Assembly: GCA_028288395.1 (NCBI GenBank)
Contig: JAQBNV010000086.1
Span: 1 to 6,749, forward strand
Direction: 5' to 3'
Origin: Adhaeribacter sp.
Lineage (GTDB): Bacteria > Bacteroidota > Bacteroidia > Cytophagales > Hymenobacteraceae
Length of the DNA stretch: 6,749 bases
A program made the translations under genes and the position numbers. Positions 1 through 5,647 of the stretch are shown in pieces (the stretch's first letter is position 1; each line of letters starts with the position of its first letter). Below the pieces are notes generated by a model that saw only the letters and a list, made by a program, of their open reading frames with translations, ran no database searches and had not been told where the DNA came from.

Positions 1-596
1 TGAAGTCACTGCTGGCTTATATCAGGGAAGCGATTGGCGAGGTAGACGGCCGGGCTTTCGTAGATTCGGCCCCGGTGCTGGACAAAGCCTGGGCCAAAAA
101 GAGCGGCCTGGGTTGGATAGGGAAAAACAGCAATTTAATTACGCCCCAGGTGGGTAGCTTTTACTTTATTGCTGAACTAATTATTGATCTGGAGCTGGAA
201 TATGATGGCCCCATAAAAGATTACTGCGGCACCTGTACCAAATGCCTCGACGCCTGTCCCACCAATGCCATTACGGAACCTTACGTGGTAGACGGCAGCA
301 AATGCATTTCTTATTTTACAATTGAGCTGAAAGATAAAATTCCGGAGACGGTAGGCGGTAAGTTTGGGAACTGGGTGTTTGGGTGTGATATTTGCCAGGA
401 TGTTTGCCCCTGGAACCGGTTTGCCAAACCCCACCAGGAACCGGCTTTTGCCTTAGACCCCGCCTTGGCAGAATTAACTAAAAACGATTGGCGAGACCTT
501 ACCGAGGAGGTTTTCCGGCAGGTTTTCCGTAAGTCGGCCGTTAAACGAACGGGTTATAACGGCCTCTTACGAAATATCAAATTTGTAGAAGAATAA
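1..596 (+). CDS. queG: Epoxyqueuosine reductase QueG, 5'-truncated by window edge
   Basis: Catalyses the last step of queuosine synthesis, cobalamin-dependent reduction of epoxyqueuosine to queuosine in the tRNA wobble position; cytosolic iron-sulfur enzyme. The reading frame is open from base 3 to the TAA at 594-596 (197 codons visible), so a GTG at 75 is internal and not the start. Counting from base 3, residues 14-40 hold the family block [11 protein letters not shown] followed by SGLGWIGKN; the Asp in FVDSAP (residue 21) aligns, from memory of the family, with the proposed catalytic acid. Eight cysteines for two [4Fe-4S] clusters are all present: [12 protein letters not shown] (75-86), the single Cys in KCISY (101) and [11 protein letters not shown] (128-138). 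The protein ends with [14 protein letters not shown], with no HEAT-like C-terminal repeats, giving the short form I expect in Bacteroidota (about 310 aa). Roughly the N-terminal third lies outside. It runs tail-to-tail into the - strand gene at 608-799, and no terminator lies between them. Confidence 0.96.
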   Translation, partial: KSLLAYIREAIGEVDGRAFVDSAPVLDKAWAKKSGLGWIGKNSNLITPQVGSFYFIAELIIDLELEYDGPIKDYCGTCTKCLDACPTNAITEPYVVDGSKCISYFTIELKDKIPETVGGKFGNWVFGCDICQDVCPWNRFAKPHQEPAFALDPALAELTKNDWRDLTEEVFRQVFRKSAVKRTGYNGLLRNIKFVEE

Positions 597-607
597 AGAT
601 GGATAAT

Positions 608-799
608 TTAAAAAGCAGCTTTCGCGAATACCCGCTTAATAATGGGGCGGTAAATTCCCGAAAACTTTTCGTAACACCAGGTTCGCAGTAAAACAAGATC
701 TTGTTTTACAAGTATTTTCAGGGCTTTGCGGAGTTCTTTTTCGAATAAACGAACATCGAAACTAACTTTAACGAGAATGGTTTTTACATATTCCAGCAT
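608..799 (-). CDS. Small uncharacterised protein, 63 aa
   Basis: I do not recognise a characterised family. The product is a soluble, basic, probably all-helical protein beginning MLEYVKTILVKVSFD, then a charged helix LFEKELRKALKIL (about residues 18-30), and a second half with a W-C pair (RTWCYEKF, about 40-47) and a basic tail. It has no signal peptide and no membrane segment. Support for a real gene is an ATG at 797-799 preceded by a clear AAGGAG (807-812 on the + strand) 7 nt upstream, an amphipathic helix pattern, and lack of any longer competing frame in this 424-bp gap. My impression that similar short proteins occur in Cytophagales is memory, not a search result. The stop lies 11 nt from the queG stop on the other strand, so queG read-through would be antisense to this gene. 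No promoter matching the Bacteroidota consensus is convincing upstream. It could be a small regulator or RNA-binding protein, but nothing visible decides this. Confidence 0.68.
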   Translation of the reverse strand: MLEYVKTILVKVSFDVRLFEKELRKALKILVKQDLVLLRTWCYEKFSGIYRPIIKRVFAKAAF

Positions 800-806
800 T
801 TTTATA

Positions 807-812
807 CTCCTT
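807..812 (-). promoter_or_regulatory. Shine-Dalgarno site of the 63-aa gene
   Basis: On the - strand this reads AAGGAG, separated by 7 nt from the ATG at 799-797. It is a near-perfect anti-SD match in a group where many genes lack one, so it both fixes the start and argues that the small ORF is translated. Confidence 0.65.
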
Positions 813-863
813 GTTTTTAAAAGGTGAACTGATATAGTATACGAAAATTTAGTCCGTCCGTTA

Positions 864-880
864 GTAATTGTAAAAATTAC
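864..880. repeat. Small palindrome in the AT-rich upstream region
   Basis: GTAATT and AATTAC flank a 5-nt centre (GTAAA) about 65 bp upstream of the 63-aa gene start. Arms of 6 bp in AT-rich DNA can arise by chance. Its place upstream of a gene makes an operator conceivable, but there is no further support. The rest of 813-950 shows no gene and no convincing promoter. Confidence 0.25.
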
Positions 881-953
881 AAAAAACCTTTTTGAAAGGA
901 AGTCTAAGTTAGTAAATTTTTAAATAAATGAAAATAATTATCCCGGAATTAAC

Positions 954-1012
954 TTCTGTTTTTATAAAAAGAAAGACCGGTATAGCCGGTCTTTCTTTTT
1001 ATAAAAACAGAA
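954..1012. terminator. Perfect 27-bp inverted repeat, bidirectional intrinsic terminator
   Basis: The arms at 954-980 and 986-1012 are exact reverse complements over 27 bp, with a 5-nt loop (TATAG). The GC-rich top of the stem is GAAAGACCGG/CCGGTCTTTC, followed on either strand by a T-rich stretch (TTTCTTTTTATAAAAA), so a terminator hairpin with a U-tract forms in both directions. It begins 8 nt past the stop codon of the ferritin-like operon, whose transcript it should end. In the + direction it is the first terminator-like structure after queG, which has none of its own. The unusually long perfect stem also suits an mRNA 3'-end stabilising structure. Confidence 0.88.
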
Positions 1013-1020
1013 AAGAAAAA

Positions 1021-1848
1021 TTACTTTAAAAAAGGCGTTACAATAGCCGTAACCTGGGCGGTATCTAAAGGCTCGTCGAAAGCTTCAGAGGCGGCGTTCG
1101 CCGAAACATTGCCGGTAGCAATATTTACGCCGGCCTGGTTGGTAATTTCTTCGCCATCATAGATAGCCTGTACCAAGGCCGGTAAGCCGCCGCGGTCTTT
1201 TAAGGTAATCCAGGGTTTCTGGTTAGCCGGGCTACCAGCCATATCGCGGCGCATCCGGCGAATGTGAGCGGCGTGCCGGGCCTCAATCGAATGGATTTGC
1301 AGGGCTGCTTCCAGCACCGCGTTATTGCTAATCAGGAACGGTGCTTGTCCTTTATACGCCCGCACCCCGGTATCTTCAAAAGCCTGGGCTACGGCCAGCA
1401 TGGTGCCATAATCGGTAAAAGTACTCGGCAGATTTCCTTTGGCCGAATAATCAAAGCTGTTTGCTGTATAGTTGGTAGGGGTACCGTTCGCACCGGTAAT
1501 GGCCGTCCGTAAGAAAGCTACGTGGGCTACCTCGTGATCCCGGATAGTTTCGAAAGCCATTTTGCCGGCCGCAGCGGGAAATAAACTGGTGGCTGCCGCT
1601 TGTTTATAAAACTCAGCTTCCAGGTTTTCGAGTAACAAAGCAAATTGGAGCACTTCCAATACCGAACGGGTAGTGGTCTGTCCGTAAGCCTTGTTTAACA
1701 TAGAGCCAAAGGCCAACGGAACTGCTGCCATGGCTAATTTTTTGCCAAAACCGCCGAAGTGTTTAAACACAGCCCGACGTGAATCCAGCCGATCGTAAAT
1801 CTCGGGATCTACTTTTTCAATTTCTTTTAAAACGTTAAATATATTCAT
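1021..1848 (-). CDS. Tat-exported ferritin-like (Ferritin_2) protein, distal paralogue
   Basis: A 275-aa protein with a four-helix ferritin-like fold of the Ferritin_2/desiccation-related PCC13-62 type, expected to act outside the cytoplasm. Likely metal ligands are all present: the first-helix acidic patch LLLENLEAEFY (72-81), EVAH in IRDHEVAHVAFL (E106, H109), E158 in AFEDTG, and EARH in IHSIEARHAAH (E189, H192, H195). The N-terminus has a twin-arginine motif SRRAVFK (23-29), then an apolar stretch with LAMAAVPLAFG and a possible cleavage near KAYGQ (53-57), so Tat export of a folded metalloprotein is inferred. The 22 residues before the Arg pair are acidic and helix-like, longer than a usual n-region. 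After the bundle there is an extra tail (about 207-275) of unknown role. The ATG is supported by AGGAGG nearby. Gene two of an operon with its paralogue, 18 nt apart. Iron storage, ferroxidase or a stress/desiccation role are all possible; no enzymatic activity can be assigned. Confidence 0.87.
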   Translation of the reverse strand: MNIFNVLKEIEKVDPEIYDRLDSRRAVFKHFGGFGKKLAMAAVPLAFGSMLNKAYGQTTTRSVLEVLQFALLLENLEAEFYKQAAATSLFPAAAGKMAFETIRDHEVAHVAFLRTAITGANGTPTNYTANSFDYSAKGNLPSTFTDYGTMLAVAQAFEDTGVRAYKGQAPFLISNNAVLEAALQIHSIEARHAAHIRRMRRDMAGSPANQKPWITLKDRGGLPALVQAIYDGEEITNQAGVNIATGNVSANAASEAFDEPLDTAQVTAIVTPFLK

Positions 1849-1857
1849 GATTATTTT

Positions 1858-1863
1858 CCTCCT
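1858..1863 (-). promoter_or_regulatory. Shine-Dalgarno site of the distal ferritin-like gene
   Basis: On the - strand this reads AGGAGG, 9 nt before the ATG at 1848-1846 and just after the stop codon of the upstream paralogue. It is stronger than anything in front of the first gene, which suggests the second protein is efficiently translated from the shared transcript. Confidence 0.7.
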
Positions 1864-1866
1864 GGA

Positions 1867-2598
1867 TTAAGATGTGGGCAGATTGCTGAAATTGATAGTT
1901 TCTTTAATATAAGGCTTAGCGGCGGCCAATACTTCACTCGGCTTTAAGGCGCGGTCCATGCCCATGCTATTTATTTCGGGTCCGCTGGCAAAAGTGCCAT
2001 TCGAAATCATATCCCGGATTTCGGCCGCATGGCGGGCTTCTACCGAAACAATTTTGCCTGCCAGCGTCAGATAGGTAGCGCTCGTAAGCAGTTTGCCGGC
2101 GCCGTTGTAGGCCGCTACACCTAAATCTTCGAACGTTTTAGCTACTGCCAGCACAGCATTACGGTCGTTAAAATTTACCGAAGAAAAATCAGGTGTAAGG
2201 CCCGGAATAATGGCGTTGGGAGCGGCAGCAGTAATGGCGGCTTTAAAAAATTCCCGGTGGGCTACCTCATGGTCCCGGATGTCGGTTAAAATAGATCTTT
2301 CCAGAGCACTGGTGAAAGTAGTATTAAAAGCAGCAGCAGCTACTACCTGGGTATAAAAGGCTGCTTCCAGTTGTTCCAGGGCATAAGCATAATTCAATAC
2401 GCCCACATCGCCCGACCCCAGGTCTACCCCGCCGGTAATGGTATCCATTTTGTCGTCCTTTTCGCAACCCATAAAAAAGAGTGTAGAAAGTGCGGCCCCG
2501 GCTCCGGCATATTTGAAGAAGGAGCGCCGGTGAATGGGGCTGGTAATTGTTTTAGTTAATCCGGCATCAGTTTCCTGCGGACTTGCGATTTTCGTCAT
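1867..2598 (-). CDS. Tat lipoprotein with ferritin-like (Ferritin_2) domain, proximal paralogue
   Basis: A 243-aa ferritin-like protein, paralogous to the gene downstream. The start is taken at the ATG 2598-2596. The frame stays open to an ATG at 2673, but the extra 25 residues (cysteine-containing, not signal-like) look like untranslated leader. From the chosen start, residues 24-29 are RRSFFK, followed by an apolar segment and the lipobox-like FFMGC with Cys45 and an acidic flexible stretch. This indicates a twin-arginine signal ending in a lipoprotein anchor. The bundle carries YALEQLEAAFY (E75, E78), EVAH within IRDHEVAHREFF (E111, H114), FEDLG (E157) and EARH in VSVEARHAAEIR (E187, H190), so the presumed di-metal ligands are intact. 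The region near residues 213-232 resembles the C-terminal tail of the paralogue. It is the first gene of the operon. Function is inferred as extracytoplasmic iron handling or stress protection. Confidence 0.87.
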   Translation of the reverse strand: MTKIASPQETDAGLTKTITSPIHRRSFFKYAGAGAALSTLFFMGCEKDDKMDTITGGVDLGSGDVGVLNYAYALEQLEAAFYTQVVAAAAFNTTFTSALERSILTDIRDHEVAHREFFKAAITAAAPNAIIPGLTPDFSSVNFNDRNAVLAVAKTFEDLGVAAYNGAGKLLTSATYLTLAGKIVSVEARHAAEIRDMISNGTFASGPEINSMGMDRALKPSEVLAAAKPYIKETINFSNLPTS

Positions 2599-2752
2599 CG
2601 TTTTAAATTTTGAAGTGAAACATTGATCTTTGCCTCCGGAGTGGAATAAATACTGCCCTGAGGCCAGCTCCAAACTATTTATCCGGAATAATGACGAGAC
2701 TTACGGAGTGAAACTGTTAACTGGATTTAGGGGATAAGCAGGTAAATAGGTA

Positions 2753-2768
2753 TATTTTTGTAAATTTG
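2753..2768 (+). promoter_or_regulatory. Two adjacent TAnnTTTG boxes, possible -7 elements
   Basis: TATTTTTG (2753-2760) and TAAATTTG (2761-2768) each fit the Bacteroidota -7 consensus TAnnTTTG on the + strand. No TTG -33 element lies at the usual distance upstream, and the boxes sit about 240 bp before the BatD-like start, so the assignment is weak. The region 2599-3007 contains no other gene that I can support, and I found no good match on the - strand for the ferritin-like operon. Confidence 0.3.
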
Positions 2769-2783
2769 CATTTGGGTTATATT

Positions 2784-2804
2784 AATCCTTTGATAATAAG
2801 GATT
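2784..2804. repeat. Hairpin, 7-bp arms
   Basis: AATCCTT and AAGGATT are perfect complements around a 7-nt loop (TGATAAT). It lies just downstream of the two TAnnTTTG boxes, where it could be an operator or part of a 5' leader. It lacks a GC-rich stem and U-tract, so it is not a terminator. Confidence 0.35.
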
Positions 2805-2848
2805 GTAGCTTGTTTGATACCGGGTGCGAATATTCATAAAATATTAAC

Positions 2849-2871
2849 CTGCCAGCTATTTTGGCGGGCAG
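2849..2871. repeat. GC-rich imperfect hairpin in the divergent intergenic region
   Basis: CTGCCAGC and GCGGGCAG pair over 8 positions with one mismatch around a 7-nt loop (TATTTTG). It lies about 140 bp before the BatD-like start. No U-tract follows, so intrinsic termination is unlikely, while a structured leader element is possible. Confidence 0.35.
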
Positions 2872-3007
2872 CAATAATACCTTTTATCCCCGAACGTTGT
2901 AATTTTATCCCATTCTGCGCCACCCGGGTTAAACCCTAGCTTCCGCTGCATGCCGGCTTATAAAGTATTTGATAGTTAAAATTTTATTTTCAGAAGGCTT
3001 GGTTATC

Positions 3008-4450
3008 TTGCTTACAGATAAATTAAGATTGATATTTTTCTTATGGCTGCTCATTTTTTGCGCTTTAGGAAGCAGCCACGGCGCTTTTGCCCAGGAAACG
3101 GTTATTGTGCTGGGACCGAATAAATTACCCATTAACGAATATTTTACGCTTTCGGTAACGTTGCGTAACCAGCCCTTGCAGCATTATGGCGATTTCCCGG
3201 AGATAGAGGGGTTTAAAAAAAGCAGCCGGACCAATACCACCTCCCGGATTGGGATAGGTGGCAAAACCATTATCGAACAAACCATTACCCAGAATTACGC
3301 GGCCTTGGAGGAAGGCAAATTCCTGCTGAAACCGTTTTGGATAAACGTTAACGGCAAGCGTATTTCTTCTAAGGGTACGGTTATTACCATTTTACCCATG
3401 ACTGCCGAAACGGAGGAAACTATTACGCCTACTGTAAAAGAAGCGCCGGTGGTAAGTACAGTTCCCGCCGAGCCTTTTAAAAGCCAGTCCTTCCTGTCGG
3501 TAGAAACCGATAAAGAAAATATTTATGTAGGAGAGGAGCTATATGTGCGGCTGGCATTTTACCTGGATGAAGCAGAACAGGGGCAACTGGAATTCTATAA
3601 TTTTACCCAGCAGTATCCGGAGTTTATAAAAAAATTAAGGCAAAAAGATGCCTGGGAAGAAGCGTTTGAGCCGGCGACCGAAATAAAGCCCGATACCATC
3701 CTAATTCGGAACAGAACGTTTCTGAAGTTTAACCTCTTCCGGAAACTCCTTTATCCGCTGAGCGCGAAACAATTGGTTTTTCCGGAGGTTTCGCTGGTAA
3801 TGGGCCACCGGGCTGAACCGACCGCTTTTGCCACCCCATCGCCGCCGGCGCAATTTATTGCCTTTACTACCAGGCCCCGCACCGTAACCGTTAAGCCCTT
3901 GCCCCCGCATCCTTTGCGCGAGGTGGTACCGGTGGGCCAGTATCGATTAAAGGAAGGAATTGATCGCTTAACTTTCAGTACAGGGCAAAGTTTTACGTAC
4001 CGTTTTGAAGTAACCGGTGAAGGTAATCTAGGCGCTATTCTGCCCCCGGTGGCTCCGCCCGCAACAGGTTTAGAAATATACCCGCCCGAAACGAAGCTTA
4101 CCCGCACCCAGGCGACCAGTGGGCAGCAAGGGAATAAAATTTTTCGGTACAACTTGTTGGCCCGGCATCCCGGCCAGTATGATTTAGGAAACCTGTTTCG
4201 GTTTATATATTTTAACCCCGTTACCAGCCGGTACGACACCTTACGTTCCGGATTGGTTATTAAGGTAAAAGGAGCCGAAGCCCGGCCGGGAGTATTTCAT
4301 CCGGAAGAATCGGATCCGTTTTACAAGCTTATCCGCACCGAAGAAAATAATCTTATTCCTTTAAATGAGTTTAACGAGATAAAGTTGTATACGAATGTGG
4401 TCATTTTGTTTTTACTTTGTGTCTCGTTGTTCTTGTTCTTTAAAAAATAA
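3008..4450 (+). CDS. BatD-like exported membrane-anchored protein
   Basis: A protein of about 480 aa of the BatD (oxygen tolerance) family, an envelope protein with Ig-like regions normally encoded with BatA/B/C/E and a MoxR ATPase in Bacteroidota. Counted from the TTG at 3008, residues 1-29 form a signal peptide (charged start, apolar LIFFLWLLIFCALG, AFA-Q cleavage). The N-terminal domain has the family phrases GPNKLPINEYFTLSV, FPEIEGF, and ITQNYAALEEGKF LLKPF. A second domain starts near YVGEELYVRLAFYLDEAEQG, and a C-terminal membrane helix VVILFLLCVSLFLFF ends at KK, placing the bulk in the periplasm. No in-frame ATG exists before mid-protein. TTG at 3008 has AGAAGG (2992-2997) upstream and gives the best signal peptide, while TTG at 2969 would add 13 residues. 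No other Bat gene is visible, and aroC follows after 3 nt, so the two are probably co-transcribed. The oxygen-tolerance name comes from other species and may not describe the role here. Confidence 0.85.
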   Translation: MLTDKLRLIFFLWLLIFCALGSSHGAFAQETVIVLGPNKLPINEYFTLSVTLRNQPLQHYGDFPEIEGFKKSSRTNTTSRIGIGGKTIIEQTITQNYAALEEGKFLLKPFWINVNGKRISSKGTVITILPMTAETEETITPTVKEAPVVSTVPAEPFKSQSFLSVETDKENIYVGEELYVRLAFYLDEAEQGQLEFYNFTQQYPEFIKKLRQKDAWEEAFEPATEIKPDTILIRNRTFLKFNLFRKLLYPLSAKQLVFPEVSLVMGHRAEPTAFATPSPPAQFIAFTTRPRTVTVKPLPPHPLREVVPVGQYRLKEGIDRLTFSTGQSFTYRFEVTGEGNLGAILPPVAPPATGLEIYPPETKLTRTQATSGQQGNKIFRYNLLARHPGQYDLGNLFRFIYFNPVTSRYDTLRSGLVIKVKGAEARPGVFHPEESDPFYKLIRTEENNLIPLNEFNEIKLYTNVVILFLLCVSLFLFFKK

Positions 4451-4453
4451 TAA

Positions 4454-5530
4454 ATGAGTAATTCATACGGTACCCTTTTTAAAATAACCACTTTTGGGGA
4501 GTCGCACGGTTTGTCGGTGGGGGTAGTAGTAGATGGTTGCCCGGCTGGTCTGGAAATAACGGCCGGAGAAATTCAGCGGGAACTGGATCGCCGTCGGCCC
4601 GGTCAGTCCAATATTACCACCCAGCGCAAAGAGGAAGACGAAATAATTATTCTTTCGGGTATCTACGAAAATAAAACCACCGGTACGCCCATTGCCATGA
4701 TGGTTAATAATAAGAACCAGGCTGGTAAAGATTATTCGCACCTTGAGCACGCATTCCGGCCCTCACACGCCGATTATACCTATACCACCAAATATGGGCT
4801 GCGCGACCATCGTGGCGGCGGACGCAGTTCGGCCCGCGAAACCTTAGCCCGGGTAGCGGCCGGCGCCATCGCCAATAAATATCTGAAAGCGCAAAATATT
4901 CAGATTGCTTCTTACGTGTCGGCAGTGGGCCCGATAGAGCTGAAAGAGAACTACGCCGCTTTAGACCTGAGCCTGATCGACAGCAATAAAATTCGCTGCC
5001 CGGAGCCGGCCACCGCCGAAACCATGATTAAACTGGTGGAAGAAACCCGCAAAAACCGCGACACAGTGGGCGGTGTTATTACCTGCGTAATTAAAGGGCT
5101 GCCGGTAGGGTTAGGGGAGCCGGCTTTTGATAAACTACACGCCGAGCTGGGAAAAGCCATGCTGAGTATTAATGCCGTAAAAGGTTTTGAGTACGGTAGT
5201 GGTTTTGCCGGTACCAAAATGTTTGGCTCGGAACACAACGACGAATTTTATACCGATGAAAACGGGAAAATCAGGACCCGTACCAATTATTCAGGCGGCA
5301 TTCAAGGGGGTATTTCCAACGGCGAAGATGTTTATTTTAAAGTAGCTTTCAAGCCCGTAGCCACCATTTTGCAACCCCAAACCAGCATTAACGATACCGG
5401 CGAAAGCATTACCCTGGAAGGAAAAGGCCGCCATGATCCTTGTGTTCTGCCCCGGGCTGTACCAATTGTAGATGCCATGGCAGCCCTCGTAATCATCGAT
5501 TTTCTCTTGCGACAAAAAGCCGTTCGGTAA
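4454..5530 (+). CDS. aroC: Chorismate synthase
   Basis: Converts 5-enolpyruvylshikimate-3-phosphate to chorismate with loss of phosphate, using reduced FMN as cofactor; this is the last shikimate-pathway step before aromatic amino acids, folate and quinones. At 358 aa it has the usual bacterial length. Family signatures occur in order: GESHG (15-19, with H18), DGCPAGLEI (27-35), [15 protein letters not shown] (46-60), [14 protein letters not shown] and [14 protein letters not shown] (102-130, with H105), [13 protein letters not shown] (289-301) and [20 protein letters not shown] (325-344). The conserved histidines and the Gly/Arg-rich cofactor-binding segments appear intact. There is no fused flavin reductase domain, so it is monofunctional. 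The ATG lies 3 nt after the BatD-like stop codon; the only upstream sequence is the A/T-rich end of that gene, so translation may be coupled. The frame closes at TAA, followed by a T-rich stretch but no proper stem for a terminator. Confidence 0.98.
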   Translation: MSNSYGTLFKITTFGESHGLSVGVVVDGCPAGLEITAGEIQRELDRRRPGQSNITTQRKEEDEIIILSGIYENKTTGTPIAMMVNNKNQAGKDYSHLEHAFRPSHADYTYTTKYGLRDHRGGGRSSARETLARVAAGAIANKYLKAQNIQIASYVSAVGPIELKENYAALDLSLIDSNKIRCPEPATAETMIKLVEETRKNRDTVGGVITCVIKGLPVGLGEPAFDKLHAELGKAMLSINAVKGFEYGSGFAGTKMFGSEHNDEFYTDENGKIRTRTNYSGGIQGGISNGEDVYFKVAFKPVATILQPQTSINDTGESITLEGKGRHDPCVLPRAVPIVDAMAALVIIDFLLRQKAVR

Positions 5531-5582
5531 CATTTTTTCTCCCGGTCACCGCATCTTTCACGGACTGAATAAGTAAATTACA

Positions 5583-5634
5583 AGGCGGAACCAAATTTTA
5601 CAAATGCGTAATGCGTTGTAAGCTGGTTCTGCCT
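5583..5634 (+). ncRNA. Structured leader upstream of the YitT-family gene
   Basis: AGGCGGAACCA (5583-5593) pairs with TGGTTCTGCCT (5624-5634) over 11 bp, with one G-U pair in RNA. Inside it, TTACAA (5598-5603) pairs with TTGTAA (5616-5621) around a 12-nt loop containing two ATGCG copies. The hairpin ends 13 nt before the ATG of the next gene and lacks a U-tract. It could be a translational control element, an mRNA processing or stability site, or a remnant of a small mobile repeat; no known riboswitch class is recognised. The rest of 5531-5647 holds nothing else that I can identify. Confidence 0.45.
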
Positions 5635-5647
5635 GACCCTTATTCCG

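Noticed and set aside
75..77. GTG as the start of queG
   Set aside because: The frame is open to the window edge and the codons before it encode the conserved [11 protein letters not shown] block, so the GTG is an internal valine.
2603..2637. Mini-ORF MFHFKI with GGAGG upstream, ahead of the proximal ferritin-like gene
   Set aside because: It has only six codons and stops before the ferritin-like ATG without overlapping it; a leader peptide cannot be argued from so little.
2594..2673. N-terminal extension of the proximal ferritin-like protein from the ATG at 2673
   Set aside because: The extra 25 residues do not look like a signal n-region and the ATG at 2598 places the twin-arginine motif at a normal distance.
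3751..4239. 162-codon - strand frame inside the BatD-like gene
   Set aside because: Shadow of a clear coding gene on the other strand; composition rich in R, G and S with no domain features.
5510..5540. Terminator at the end of aroC
   Set aside because: There is a T-run after the stop codon, but the only preceding stem is CCG-TT-CGG of 3 bp, too weak for a supported call.
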